A stretch of DNA of 64,000 nt from Akkermansia massiliensis. Lineage in GTDB: Bacteria; Verrucomicrobiota; Verrucomicrobiia; Verrucomicrobiales; Akkermansiaceae. Below the pieces are notes generated by a model, which worked only from the letters and a program-made list of their open reading frames with translations, searched no databases and was not told the origin of the DNA. Position numbers and translations under genes: made by a program. The stretch lies in NCBI RefSeq assembly GCF_018847375.1, contig NZ_CP072036.1:1550001-1614000 (forward strand). Reading direction: 5' to 3'. This document shows positions 9,207 to 17,711 of the stretch, piece by piece (within the stretch, counting starts at the first letter, position 1; every line of letters begins with the position of its first letter).

Positions 9207-9701
9207 TTATTTTGCCGGTACCTGGTCGTAAAAGACGAGGGATGCTTTTTCCAGCGTGTGCTGCCAGAGCTGGAAGCCTACCTGGGCGGCCGGGGTATCC
9301 GGAGCCACGGGCAGGGATGCCGTATCCAGCGCATAAACGGTGACCAGGTACAGGTGCCACCCGTGGCCCGGGGGAGGGAAGCTGCCGCTGTAGCCCGTGA
9401 ATCCGGCGTCATTGCGAATTTGGACCGCCTGCTCCGGCATCAGGCGGGTGGCCGGATTTCCGGCATCCGCGTGCAGTTCCCTGACGGAGGCGGGAATGTT
9501 GACGGCCAGCCAGTGCCAGAATCCGCTTCCGGTAGGCGCGTCCCGGTCATGGATGGTAACGGCAAAGCTTTTTGTTCCTTCCGGCGGATTGGTCCAGAAG
9601 AGCTCGGGGGACTGATTGCCGCCGCCTATGCTGGTGTGCCGGTGGACAGGCGTGGCAACGCCGCCCAGGTCCTTGCTGTGGAGTGTAAATGATGAAGGCA
9701 T
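9207..9701 (-). CDS. PEBP / Raf kinase inhibitor-like protein, YbhB/YbcL type (164 aa)
   Basis: A cytoplasmic phosphatidylethanolamine-binding-protein fold. The anion-pocket motifs are visible: SPELFWTNPPEGTKSFAVT, then DRDAPTGSGFWHWLAVNIP and the C-terminal GHGWHLYLVTVYALD. The 164-residue length is normal for YbhB/YbcL. Biological role in bacteria is unclear. It is convergent with the DUF418 gene, with only 25 bp between the stop codons. Confidence 0.92.
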   Translation of the reverse strand: MPSSFTLHSKDLGGVATPVHRHTSIGGGNQSPELFWTNPPEGTKSFAVTIHDRDAPTGSGFWHWLAVNIPASVRELHADAGNPATRLMPEQAVQIRNDAGFTGYSGSFPPPGHGWHLYLVTVYALDTASLPVAPDTPAAQVGFQLWQHTLEKASLVFYDQVPAK

Positions 9702-9933
9702 AAGGTCAGGATTTTATTTCAGTGTTGTTCGTTCAAAATGAGGGGAAGGGATCAGGAGATTGTGTGGAAGGGCTTGCTGCCGGGCTGTCCGGCGGCTTTC
9801 TCCCGGATGCTCCAGATTCATTCCTTGTTGATTTTTTCCTTCCAGTCGTGTTCGGTTGGTTCCCTGGTACGGGAAAGGGTGCCGTTCCAGATGGCTCTTT
9901 CCTTTGTAAGGGAGATGTAGTATTGCGTGACGT

Positions 9934-10920
9934 ATGGAAGGGCGGACGGACATCGGCGGCTTTTTCGGCCTGGAATTGCCGGAATACGGCAATTTCCCTC
10001 AGTGGCATCACGGCCGGAGCGTGGCCGTGAATTCCGGCAGGCGCGCTTTGGAGTATATCCTGCGCCGCCTGGGGGACGTGCGCCGTGTCCACGTGCCCCT
10101 TTATACATGTGGAACGGTGCTGGAACCGATGGAACGGCTTCACATTCCCGTTATTCCTTACCGCATTGACGGGCATCTGGAACCGGAAGAATTGCCGGAG
10201 CTGGAGGAAGGAGAATTCCTGCTGTATACAAACTACTTCGGCATCAAGGAGAAGTACGTGGACCGGCTGGCCTCCCGGTATGGCGGCAGGCTGGTTGTGG
10301 ACAATGCGCTGGCCTTGTATTCTCCCGCCCGTCCCGGCGTGGCGTCCCTGTACAGTCCGCGCAAGTTTTCCGGCCTTCCGGACGGGGGAATCGCCGTCAT
10401 GGATGCAGACCAGCCGCTGCCGGAACCGGAGGAACGGGATGAGTCCCTGCCGGATGCCGCCTTTCTGCTGGGATGCCTGGAACGTGGGCCGGAAAGGGCT
10501 TCCGCCGCCTGCGGACGGAACGAACGGAGGCTGGAAAACGCCCCCCTGCGTAAGATGTCCCGTCTGACGGAGCGGTTAATGCGCGGAATTGATTACGAGC
10601 AGGCGCGATTGCGCCGCATGGACAATTTCCTGTTTCTGCACGAAAGGCTGGGACATCTGAACCGCCTTTCCGTGGAGCCGGATTCCTTGTCCGCTCCATT
10701 TTGCTATCCGTTTTGGACGGCTTTTCCCGAGCTGAGGAATGTGCTGATTGATGAACGCATCCTGGTTCCCCTGCTGTGGCCGGAGGTGCTGGAACAGGCC
10801 CCGGAGGGCAGCCTGGAACGGAAGCTGGCGCTGCATCTTCTGCCGCTTCCCGTGGACCAGCGCTGCGGGCCGCAGGACATGGAGCGCGTCGTCCGGACCG
10901 TGGAGAATTTTTATTCCTGA
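9934..10920 (+). CDS. DegT/DnrJ-like PLP-fold protein of unknown substrate (328 aa)
   Basis: This looks like a divergent fold-type I PLP protein of the DegT/DnrJ/EryC1/StrS group. Residues 28-45 (SVAVNSGRRALEYILRRL) resemble the family's substrate-binding opening. D123 in VVDNALALY is in the cofactor Asp position, and K144 in SPRKFSGLPDGG is in the Schiff-base lysine position. DegT enzymes usually transaminate keto-sugar nucleotides. Here no sugar-nucleotide genes are adjacent, and the protein is somewhat short (family 360-400). The next gene follows by 74 bp and encodes a membrane protein. The fold call is fairly secure; the reaction is not. Confidence 0.65.
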   Translation: MEGRTDIGGFFGLELPEYGNFPQWHHGRSVAVNSGRRALEYILRRLGDVRRVHVPLYTCGTVLEPMERLHIPVIPYRIDGHLEPEELPELEEGEFLLYTNYFGIKEKYVDRLASRYGGRLVVDNALALYSPARPGVASLYSPRKFSGLPDGGIAVMDADQPLPEPEERDESLPDAAFLLGCLERGPERASAACGRNERRLENAPLRKMSRLTERLMRGIDYEQARLRRMDNFLFLHERLGHLNRLSVEPDSLSAPFCYPFWTAFPELRNVLIDERILVPLLWPEVLEQAPEGSLERKLALHLLPLPVDQRCGPQDMERVVRTVENFYS

Positions 10921-10994
10921 AACAAGGAGGAACTATTTTGTTAGAGCGGCAATAAGGCGTTGACGGTGTGAACGGACTGCTCTAACATTTTTGA

Positions 10995-11678
10995 ATGTCC
11001 GACTATCTCTCTTCTCTGGGCTATCCTTTCCGTGGAAGGCCCATGGTTTTTGCCTTTGCCGTCCTCATTGTATGGGCCATGTTCCTGGCGGCCTGGGCGC
11101 CCCTCATCGGCTGGATTGCCATTTTTTGTTTCCTGCAACCGTTCATGTGCGCCTTTTTCATGAAGATGGTGCAGCGGTCCGCCATGGGGGAGGAGGAAAT
11201 CTGCCTCTTTCCGGAGTTGGAGGAATGGCTGGACGATCTGATGATGCCTTACATCCGGCTGGTAATGTGCATGGCAGTCTCCTTCCTGCCTCTGGTCATT
11301 TATCTGGGAGTGATGGACTGGGACATGGACAGCCCCCTTATCTGGCTGTTCATTGCGGCGGGTGCAGCTTATTTCCCGGGCGTTTTCATGAGGACTTCCG
11401 TGCTGGAAAGTTTTTCCGGGCTTTCTCCCGCGGGCTGGTGGGGGCTTGTCAGAAAGGCGCCTCTTCCCTATGCCGGGCTGCTCGGCGCCATCTGCGCGGG
11501 GGGATGGGTGATTCTGAGCCTTCCTTCCGGGTTTCTGATGGATTTTGCCATGGCGCCCGTGAAGCTGTATGTCGCCTGCGTGCTGATGAACATGTGCGGC
11601 TTGTTCATGCTCAAGCATGAATTTGCCGGGGAAGAGGAGGATGGCGGTTTTTCCATCTCCGGTTCCGCCGCTTCATGA
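10995..11678 (+). CDS. Hypothetical integral membrane protein (227 aa)
   Basis: I do not recognise the family. About five or six hydrophobic segments are visible, including residues 16-60, which are nearly continuously apolar, and segments near 90-110, 115-135, 160-180 and 185-210. A Glu-rich loop (GEEEICLFPELEEWLDDL) lies near residue 60-77, and the cytoplasmic-looking tail is acidic. It lies 74 bp after the DegT-like gene on the same strand. The start at 10995 is an ATG with no clear ribosome-binding site. Confidence 0.65.
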   Translation: MSDYLSSLGYPFRGRPMVFAFAVLIVWAMFLAAWAPLIGWIAIFCFLQPFMCAFFMKMVQRSAMGEEEICLFPELEEWLDDLMMPYIRLVMCMAVSFLPLVIYLGVMDWDMDSPLIWLFIAAGAAYFPGVFMRTSVLESFSGLSPAGWWGLVRKAPLPYAGLLGAICAGGWVILSLPSGFLMDFAMAPVKLYVACVLMNMCGLFMLKHEFAGEEEDGGFSISGSAAS

Positions 11679-11714
11679 CTGTCGCCGTTCCGGCAGCGCC
11701 GGGGAAAGTGAGGC

Positions 11715-12767
11715 TTATTTGGCGGACTCCCTGTCCAGATTGAGGATGCCCAGCACGGACATGTTCCCTTCCGCATCCTTGCCGGAGGGAAGATAGACCT
11801 TGGCATTGTTCAGCATGTTTTCAAAGGCCTTGGCGCGGAGCACGTTCGGCCCCATGGCCTTTTCCTTCAGCGCCAGCCCCGCCGCTTCCGCCCTGGCGGC
11901 TTCCAGGGAAGCTTCCGCGCGCGCTTTCCCCTGCATGACGATGACTTTGGCTTCCGCCTCGCCGCGTGCCAGATTAGCGTTCGCTTCCTGGCGCGCTATT
12001 TCCATTTTCATGGCTCCTTCCGCCTCCCCGCGTGCGCGCTGGATGGCGATGTCCTTCCGGGCGATTTGCAGCTCCGTCTCCTTCCGTTCATTTTCCTGGG
12101 TGGTCTGCACTTTCTTCACGACGGATTCAATGATGGCCTGCGGAGGATTGGTTTCTCCCACGGCTACGGAATCCACGATGAAGGGGGTGCCGTCCAGTCG
12201 CTTGCTCAACTGCGTGTAAACGTTGTCGGAAATCTTTTGCAGGCTGCCGGAGGCGTCCAGGGCGTTGTACTGGCTCAATTCCGCCCGTACGGCGGTGCGG
12301 AAGGGCTGCTGGATGAAATTCTTGTAGGCAAAGAGCATGATCTCGTCCGCCACTTCGTCGTCATTGCGGCCGGAGCTCTGCGCGATGCCGCCGTAATCCT
12401 CCATGAATTCCTTCACTCGGGACGGGTCCAGGCGGTAAACCAGGGAGGCCTTGCAGGAGATGGGCAGTTTGTCCTTGCCCAGGATGGCGCCGCCGTTGCG
12501 GGCATCGAATTCCTCCACCGTGGTATCCGGCGTGATGGAAACCTTGCTGACTTCCCTCCGCCATACCCATCCCGTGGAGGATGGCCCGATCAGGATGCCC
12601 TCAAACTTGTTCTGGCCGAAAATGGGCTTGGAATAGACGTAGCCGGCAAAACCGGACAGCACGCGCTTGTTGCTGAAATTGTAAAAGGAGAAGGCCGCCG
12701 CACCCGCAGCAATGATGACAATGGCGGGAATGAGCAGGGAAAGGAAAGTTCTGGGAGTTTTATTCAT
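11715..12767 (-). CDS. SPFH/band 7 (prohibitin-like) membrane protein (350 aa)
   Basis: A membrane-anchored scaffold protein of the SPFH (stomatin-prohibitin-flotillin-HflK/C) superfamily. Residues 8-30 form a single N-terminal membrane segment. A band-7 domain follows to about residue 220 and includes RTAVRAELSQYNALDA. The C-terminal 220-320 region is a long Ala/Glu-rich heptad coiled coil (RGEAEGAMKMEIARQEANA), as in prohibitins. Such proteins form ring oligomers that organise membrane domains or regulate proteases such as FtsH. No partner gene (NfeD or FtsH) is adjacent. It is convergent with the preceding membrane gene. Confidence 0.9.
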   Translation of the reverse strand: MNKTPRTFLSLLIPAIVIIAAGAAAFSFYNFSNKRVLSGFAGYVYSKPIFGQNKFEGILIGPSSTGWVWRREVSKVSITPDTTVEEFDARNGGAILGKDKLPISCKASLVYRLDPSRVKEFMEDYGGIAQSSGRNDDEVADEIMLFAYKNFIQQPFRTAVRAELSQYNALDASGSLQKISDNVYTQLSKRLDGTPFIVDSVAVGETNPPQAIIESVVKKVQTTQENERKETELQIARKDIAIQRARGEAEGAMKMEIARQEANANLARGEAEAKVIVMQGKARAEASLEAARAEAAGLALKEKAMGPNVLRAKAFENMLNNAKVYLPSGKDAEGNMSVLGILNLDRESAK

Positions 12768-13029
12768 GAGAGAGTAGTGGTTGTGACGGTTTCCAACATA
12801 AAAGGCACCCGGTGAAAATCAAGTTCTCTTTTTCCGTCCGGCCGCAGGGGAAATTCCGGTGAAGAGCGCGTTTCAGGAAAAGGAAGGCGGCAAAGTATGT
12901 CCTCCGCTGAACGGAGGAGAGAGGTGGAAATGTCTTATCCGGTAAAGGTTGTCCGTTCCCGTGCGGGATATTTCCAGCAGTGTTCCGGAGCGCCCTCCGC
13001 GGAGACGGGCCGCCATCTGATTTACAGTC

Positions 13030-13899
13030 ATGAATGTAGCCATTACGGGTTCCAGCGGATTTATAGGCAGCCACTTGTCCAGCCGTCTTGCGGTGTTCGG
13101 GCATCAGGTGACGCCTTTGTGGCGCTATCTGTTCACGCAGGACAGCGTGGATTGCCTGGCGGAGGCTCTGGCGGGATGCCACGCTGTCATCAATCTGGCC
13201 GGGGCGCCCATCGACCGGCGGTGGACGGACGCTTACAAGCAGGAACTGGTGGAGAGCCGCATTATGACCACCCGCAAGCTGGTGGAAGCGGTCAATCGCC
13301 TGCACGAACCTCCGGAAGTGATGATTTCCACTTCCGCCGTCGGGTATTACAGCCCGGCCGGCGGCTGCCATGGCGAACAGGACGATCCGGCGGCGGATTC
13401 CTTTCTGGCGGAATTGTGCGTGGCCTGGGAAAAGGAGGCGGAACTGGTGAACGACTCCGTGCGGCTGGTCCGCACCCGGTTTGGCGTAGTCCTTTCCCCG
13501 GATGGAGGAGCACTCCCCAGAATGGTGCGCCCGGCCCGGTTCGGCATCACGGCGGCGGTAGGGAACCCGGACCATCCCTTTTCCTGGGTGGCGCTGGAGG
13601 ACCTGGTGGATGCCCTGATTTTCATCATGGGGAAGGAGGACATTTCCGGCCCGGTCAATGTAACGGCTCCGGAACGCACCACCAACCGGGAATTTTACAA
13701 GGCTGCCGCAGAACATTTCCACACCCGCCTGTCCATCCATGTTCCGGACGCCGTCCTGCGCCTGCTGATGGGGGAAGCCTCCCAGGTGATTACCAACGGG
13801 CAGTGCGCCATTCCGGAGACGCTGATGCGGGAGGGATTTGAGTTTCAATATCCGGATATCCGCACCTTTTTTAACAAAGCATTCCCTGTCAAATCATGA
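13030..13899 (+). CDS. TIGR01777-family SDR epimerase (289 aa)
   Basis: An atypical extended short-chain dehydrogenase/reductase related to E. coli YfcH and human SDR39U1. The N-terminal MNVAITGSSGFIGSHL carries the NAD(P)-binding GxxGxxG, and INLAGAPIDRRWTDAYKQEL is highly characteristic of TIGR01777. STSAVGYYS holds the Ser/Tyr region. The C-terminal 50 residues match the DUF1731 extension. The substrate is unknown for the family. The stop overlaps the lipocalin start by 4 bases (ATGA), so the two are translationally coupled. Confidence 0.93.
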   Translation: MNVAITGSSGFIGSHLSSRLAVFGHQVTPLWRYLFTQDSVDCLAEALAGCHAVINLAGAPIDRRWTDAYKQELVESRIMTTRKLVEAVNRLHEPPEVMISTSAVGYYSPAGGCHGEQDDPAADSFLAELCVAWEKEAELVNDSVRLVRTRFGVVLSPDGGALPRMVRPARFGITAAVGNPDHPFSWVALEDLVDALIFIMGKEDISGPVNVTAPERTTNREFYKAAAEHFHTRLSIHVPDAVLRLLMGEASQVITNGQCAIPETLMREGFEFQYPDIRTFFNKAFPVKS

Positions 13900-14423
13900 G
13901 TATCATACAGACCATCGTTACTTCCCTGTTTCACGGCCATTCCGTCAAAACCGACCCCATGCCGGATTTCAATCTGGAACGTTATCTGGGGGAATGGCAC
14001 GAAATCGCGCGCCTGGAAAATTGGTTTGAGCGCGGGCTTCGCAAGGTGCTTGCCCGGTATGACCATGGAGAGAACGGTACCATTTCCGTTACCAACAGCG
14101 GTTATGACGTCCGTACCGGGGAACGGAAGGAGGCTCATGCGAAGGCTGTGGTGGGAGACGCCCCCAATCATTTGAAAGTGTACTTCGTGCCGCTGGTGTA
14201 CGGCCGGTATGAAGTGGCCTTTCTGGATGAGGATTACAGCCGCGCCGTGGTTTCCGGCGGTTCCCTGAATTACCTGTGGCTGCTGGCCCGGACGCCGCAG
14301 TTGAGGGATGAAGAGCTTCAGCCGATGCTCCATTGCGCGGAGGAACTGGGGTATGATACCTCCCAGCTGATTTACTCCAATTCCCTGGCTTCCACGGATA
14401 ATGGCATTGGGCGGGATCTGTGA
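13896..14423 (+). CDS. Lipocalin family protein, Blc-like but without a lipoprotein signal (175 aa)
   Basis: A small beta-barrel lipid-binding protein. DFNLERYLGEWHEIARLENWFERGL contains the lipocalin G-x-W motif and closely resembles Blc of Gram-negative bacteria. The C-terminal YLWLLARTPQL matches the third structural region. Unlike Blc, no lipobox is present. The first 20 residues (MSIIQTIVTSLFHGHS) are only mildly hydrophobic, so the location may be cytoplasmic or periplasmic by a weak signal. It overlaps the SDR gene by ATGA. This pairing suggests a shared lipid or hydrophobic-ligand role (inference). Confidence 0.88.
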   Translation: MSIIQTIVTSLFHGHSVKTDPMPDFNLERYLGEWHEIARLENWFERGLRKVLARYDHGENGTISVTNSGYDVRTGERKEAHAKAVVGDAPNHLKVYFVPLVYGRYEVAFLDEDYSRAVVSGGSLNYLWLLARTPQLRDEELQPMLHCAEELGYDTSQLIYSNSLASTDNGIGRDL

Positions 14424-14811
14424 GGGATACCGTTCTTGAAATGGGAGTGCGGGGTAGGGATAACGGCTTTATGGAAGAGCCAAGCTCCTTTGTGGAAAAA
14501 CGCCTTTACTGCCAGGGATGTTTTCACCCAGTTCGGGGGAAGGCGTATTTTCTCCGTGTTTCCCGCTGGGCATCCGCCAGGAACAAGGGCCTTCCGGCCC
14601 TTGTAAAAATGCCTCCGCTGTATTCCGGAACAGGTTCATCCATGAAGGCTGCCCGGCCGCAAAGCGGTTTCATGGCCCTTGTCAGGAATATCCCGTAAGC
14701 GCCCCCATGGGCTCCTTCCTTTCTTCATTCTCCTGCTTTCAAGCTCTTCCCTCCAGCGGGCCCGTCTCCATGCACATAATTTAAAAAACGCAGCCATTCG
14801 TTGAAAAGCGC
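14424..14811. other. Intergenic region upstream of the ilvC promoter
   Basis: About 390 bp have no convincing gene. The frames here give low-complexity peptides. A 9-bp hairpin (14583-14591 with 14596-14604) is present but is followed by A residues, not T residues. Confidence 0.4.
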
Positions 14812-14839
14812 TTGCAATCGGGCGGCGGATGGCTATGTT
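14812..14839 (+). promoter_or_regulatory. Probable ilvC promoter
   Basis: TTGCAA (14812-14817) and TATGTT (14834-14839) are separated by 16 bp, giving a predicted start near 14846 and a leader of roughly 48 nt before the ilvC ATG. Confidence 0.5.
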
Positions 14840-14842
14840 CTC

Positions 14843-14873
14843 ATTCATCCAAACATTGGATGTTTGGATGAAT
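14843..14873. promoter_or_regulatory. Perfect 13-bp inverted repeat in the ilvC leader (operator or hairpin)
   Basis: The arms attcatccaaaca (14843-14855) and tgtttggatgaat (14861-14873) are exact reverse complements with a 5-base loop. The element spans the predicted transcription start and ends 20 bp before the ilvC ATG. It could be a repressor operator or, in RNA, a hairpin just upstream of the ribosome-binding site. Confidence 0.75.
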
Positions 14874-14893
14874 TACTTAAAGAAGGAGTAACA

Positions 14894-15874
14894 ATGGATA
14901 TTATTCATGACAACGCCGCTGATCTCAGCGCATTGAACGGCAAGACCGTTGCCGTGATCGGATATGGCGCCCAGGGCCGCGCCCAGGCACTTTGCATGCG
15001 TGACTCCGGTGTGAACGTGATTATCGGCGTTCGCCCCGGCAAGTCTTTTGACGCCGCCACCCAGGACGGGTTCCAGGTGATGACCGTAGCGGAAGCCGCG
15101 GACAAGGCGGACATCATCCACATTCTGCTGCCGGATGAAAGCCACGGCTCCGTGTATGAAGCTGAAATCAAGCCCCACCTGAAGGCCGGCAAGACGCTTT
15201 GCTGCTCCCACGGCTTTGCCTACGTGTTCAACACCATCGTCCCCCCCGCGGACGTGGACGTGATCATGGTGGCTCCCAAGGGACCGGGCACGGAAGTGCG
15301 CCGCGTGTTTGAAGAAGGCTTCGGCTGCCCCGGCCTCATCGCCGTGCACCAGAATCCCTCCGGCAAGGCCCGCGACGTGGCTCTCGCCATGGCCAAGGCT
15401 GAGGGTCTGACCCGCGGCGGCGTGCTGGAATGCACCATGGCCCAGGAAACGTACGAAGACCTGTTCGGCGAACAGAACGTGCTGTGCGGCGGCCTGGTGG
15501 ACCTGATGAAGTACGGCTTTGAAACCCTGACGGAAGCCGGTTATCCGCCGGAAATGGCCTACTTTGAATGCGTGCATGAAGCCAAGCTCATCGTGGACCT
15601 GATTTACAACGGCGGCATCCAGAAGATGAACTCCGTGATTTCCAACACCGCTGAATTCGGCGAGTACTACAACGGCCCGCAGATTCTGCCCGCCGACGTG
15701 AAGGAACGCATGAAGGAATCTCTCAAGCGCATTGAATCCGGCAAGTTCGCCAAGGACTGGCTGGAAGAAGCCGCCAAGGGCGCTCCCAGCCTCAAGGCCA
15801 AGCGTGAAGCCCTGGGCCAGCACCCGGTGGAAATCGTGGGCGCCAAGATTCGCAGCTTGTTTGAAAGAAACTAA
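14894..15874 (+). CDS. ilvC: Ketol-acid reductoisomerase (NADP+), class I (326 aa)
   Basis: Converts acetolactate or acetohydroxybutyrate to dihydroxy acids in valine, leucine and isoleucine synthesis. The NADP-binding motif is VIGYGAQGRAQA at residues 21-32. The C-terminal knotted domain carries the metal/substrate acidic residues (CGGLVDLMKYGFETLTEAGY and YFECVHEAKLIVDL). The 326-residue length fits class I. The ATG at 14894 is chosen because GAAGGAGTAACA gives a strong ribosome-binding site and the protein then starts like known family members; the frame is open further upstream. It is first in a probable operon with an ABC ATPase and a FadR-type regulator. Confidence 0.97.
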   Translation: MDIIHDNAADLSALNGKTVAVIGYGAQGRAQALCMRDSGVNVIIGVRPGKSFDAATQDGFQVMTVAEAADKADIIHILLPDESHGSVYEAEIKPHLKAGKTLCCSHGFAYVFNTIVPPADVDVIMVAPKGPGTEVRRVFEEGFGCPGLIAVHQNPSGKARDVALAMAKAEGLTRGGVLECTMAQETYEDLFGEQNVLCGGLVDLMKYGFETLTEAGYPPEMAYFECVHEAKLIVDLIYNGGIQKMNSVISNTAEFGEYYNGPQILPADVKERMKESLKRIESGKFAKDWLEEAAKGAPSLKAKREALGQHPVEIVGAKIRSLFERN

Positions 15875-15937
15875 GGTTTCTTTTACGTTGATCACGGGCC
15901 GTTCCGCCGTATCCCGGAGGAACGGCCCGGACACTCC

Positions 15938-15967
15938 CGGGCTTTCCGCGGAAGCCCGCTATTTTTT
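15938..15967 (+). terminator. Terminator or attenuator after ilvC
   Basis: A stem of CGGGCTT (15938-15944) with AAGCCCG (15952-15958) is followed by TTTTTT at 15962-15967. A second strong stem, 15895-15905 with 15919-15929, precedes it. The T-run ends 6 bp before the next start, so it may only partly stop transcription into the ABC ATPase gene. Confidence 0.65.
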
Positions 15968-15973
15968 CAGTTT

Positions 15974-16771
15974 ATGGACAATTCCTTGCCGGCCGTCAAT
16001 GTGGAGAATGCCAGGGTATACCTGGGCGGCCACGAAATCCTGCACAATATTTCCTGGCAGGTGCAGCGCGGAGAACGCTGCTTCATCCTGGGCGCGAACG
16101 GTGCCGGAAAGACGACGCTGGTCAAGGTGCTGATGGGGTTTGCATGGCCTCTTTTCGGCGCCAGAGTACAGGTGCTGGGCAAGACCTTCGGGCACGTTAA
16201 TCTGCTGGAACTGCGCAAGTCCATCGCGTGGGTGAGCCCGTTCATGCACAAATGGCTGGAGGACGGCGCCTGGAACGGGCGCGACATGGTGCTTTCCGGC
16301 CCTGACGGCACTATTGGCCTTCTGCGGGAGCCGACGCCGGAAGAGGAAGAGAAAGCCGCCGGGATCATGAAATCCCTGAAGGCGCAGCATTTGATGGACA
16401 GGCCCGTGGTGGCCATGTCTTCCGGAGAACAGGTCAAGGTGCTCATTGCACGGGCGCTGATGACGAACCCGGAGCTGATGATCCTGGACGAACCCAGCGT
16501 TTACCTGGACCTGGCGGGACGCGAATTTTTACTGAAAACCATTGAGGAACTGGCGGAGACGCGGCCTGACCTGACCATCGTGTTCATTACCCAGCGTATT
16601 GAAGACATCCTCCCCGTATTCAACCGCGGCATGATTTTAAAGTCCGGTGAGATCGTGGCCCACGGAAGCCGGGACGAGGTGTTGACGGAGGAAAATCTAA
16701 AGGACGCCTTTGAACTGGATATCCAGTTGATCAAGACGGAGAAGGGACGCCTCTGGACTGTTATTCGCTAA
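15974..16771 (+). CDS. Solitary ABC transporter ATP-binding protein (265 aa)
   Basis: A single nucleotide-binding domain. Walker A is GANGAGKTT (residues 40-48), the signature is MSSGEQVKVLIARAL near residue 148, Walker B is LMILDEPS near residue 170, and a Q-loop region is also present. The sequence style resembles the ModF/YlmA-type stand-alone ABC ATPases. No membrane subunit is adjacent, so either it works with a distant permease or it has a non-transport role. It lies between ilvC and a FadR-family regulator; the regulator begins 6 bp after its stop, which points to cotranscription. Confidence 0.9.
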   Translation: MDNSLPAVNVENARVYLGGHEILHNISWQVQRGERCFILGANGAGKTTLVKVLMGFAWPLFGARVQVLGKTFGHVNLLELRKSIAWVSPFMHKWLEDGAWNGRDMVLSGPDGTIGLLREPTPEEEEKAAGIMKSLKAQHLMDRPVVAMSSGEQVKVLIARALMTNPELMILDEPSVYLDLAGREFLLKTIEELAETRPDLTIVFITQRIEDILPVFNRGMILKSGEIVAHGSRDEVLTEENLKDAFELDIQLIKTEKGRLWTVIR

Positions 16772-16777
16772 CTTTTC

Positions 16778-17473
16778 ATGAAGAAATCCAAGACAATGGA
16801 GTTGAAGAAGCCTGTAAGAGTGTCCCTGTCCCGCCAGGTGCTCACCGCCATGGAATCCATGATACGGTCCGGCAAGTGGAAGGTGGGGGACCGCATTCCC
16901 GCGGAGGCGGAACTGGCCCGGGCTTTTTCCGTCAGCCACAACACCATCCGCGAGGCCCTTCAATCCCTGATTCACATGGGGATGCTGGAGGCCCGGCCCG
17001 GCGACGGCACGTATGTGATGGCATCAGACCGCTTTGCCGTTGCGGTGAGCAACCGCCTCAAGGAATCCGAACTGCCCCAGATTCTGGAAGCGCGGCTGGC
17101 TTTGGAAAAGGAGATTGCGCGGCTGGCCGCCGTTAAAAGGACGGAGGAGGATTTGAAGGAGCTGGAAAGCGCCCTGAAGGACTGCCATGCCAGGGTAAGG
17201 CCGGGCATTGAGGACGACATGCTGTTTCACGCTGCCGTGGCCCGTGCCACGCATAACCCGGTGCTTGCGGAATTGTACAACGTGGTGATCCGCCATGTGC
17301 AGGAGAATCTGGAAGGCCTGCTGCAGGAGAAGCAGTATGACGCCGGGGCCATGAAGCTGCATGACGACCTGCTGGATGCCATCCGGCAGCGGGAGGCGGA
17401 CACGGCGGAAAACATTATTGTGAAGATCGTGGAGTTTGATACGGTCAGCATAGGCGGCCAATTCAGCGCCTGA
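16778..17473 (+). CDS. FadR/GntR-family transcriptional regulator with FCD domain (231 aa)
   Basis: Residues 12-80 form the GntR winged helix-turn-helix, with VGDRIPAEAELARAFSVSHNTIREAL as the recognition region. Residues 90-220 match the all-helical FCD effector-binding domain, with Asp and His residues in the expected order (EDDMLFHAAVARATHN and a later HDDLLDAI). Regulators of this type usually respond to small organic acids. The gene sits 6 bp after the ABC ATPase and within the ilvC cluster. It could control this operon through the inverted repeat at 14843-14873 (inference). Confidence 0.92.
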   Translation: MKKSKTMELKKPVRVSLSRQVLTAMESMIRSGKWKVGDRIPAEAELARAFSVSHNTIREALQSLIHMGMLEARPGDGTYVMASDRFAVAVSNRLKESELPQILEARLALEKEIARLAAVKRTEEDLKELESALKDCHARVRPGIEDDMLFHAAVARATHNPVLAELYNVVIRHVQENLEGLLQEKQYDAGAMKLHDDLLDAIRQREADTAENIIVKIVEFDTVSIGGQFSA

Positions 17474-17527
17474 TATTCGGGTGTTGGGATGCTTGAACCG
17501 GCAGTTTGTCCGGTAACCGGAACGTTC

Positions 17528-17562
17528 CGGCGTCCTCCGCATGGCGGAAGCCGCCGTTTTTT
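17528..17562 (+). terminator. Terminator after the FadR-type regulator
   Basis: Outer stem CGGCG (17528-17532) pairs with CGCCG, and inner stem TCCGC/GCGGA has loop ATG. TTTTTT follows at 17557-17562. It lies about 55 bp after the stop codon. Confidence 0.7.
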
Positions 17563-17711
17563 GCGGAAAAGAGAATGGCGTTCCGGGAAAAATAGGGGAA
17601 ATAGCTTGGTAATTCATGGAGTACGATTAGTATTTTCAACTTTTTCTTTACATCTTCAAATAAATAAATTACCCGGATAAGGCAACGATATGCCAACTTC
17701 CCCTCCTTGCC

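Noticed and set aside
14583..14604. 9-bp hairpin proposed as a terminator after the lipocalin gene
   Set aside because: It is followed by AAAAA on the plus strand and by no T-run on the minus strand, so it does not fit a rho-independent terminator.
14420..14698. 92-codon GTG-start frame after the lipocalin
   Set aside because: Starts with a rare codon, lacks resemblance and overlaps a non-coding-looking stretch.
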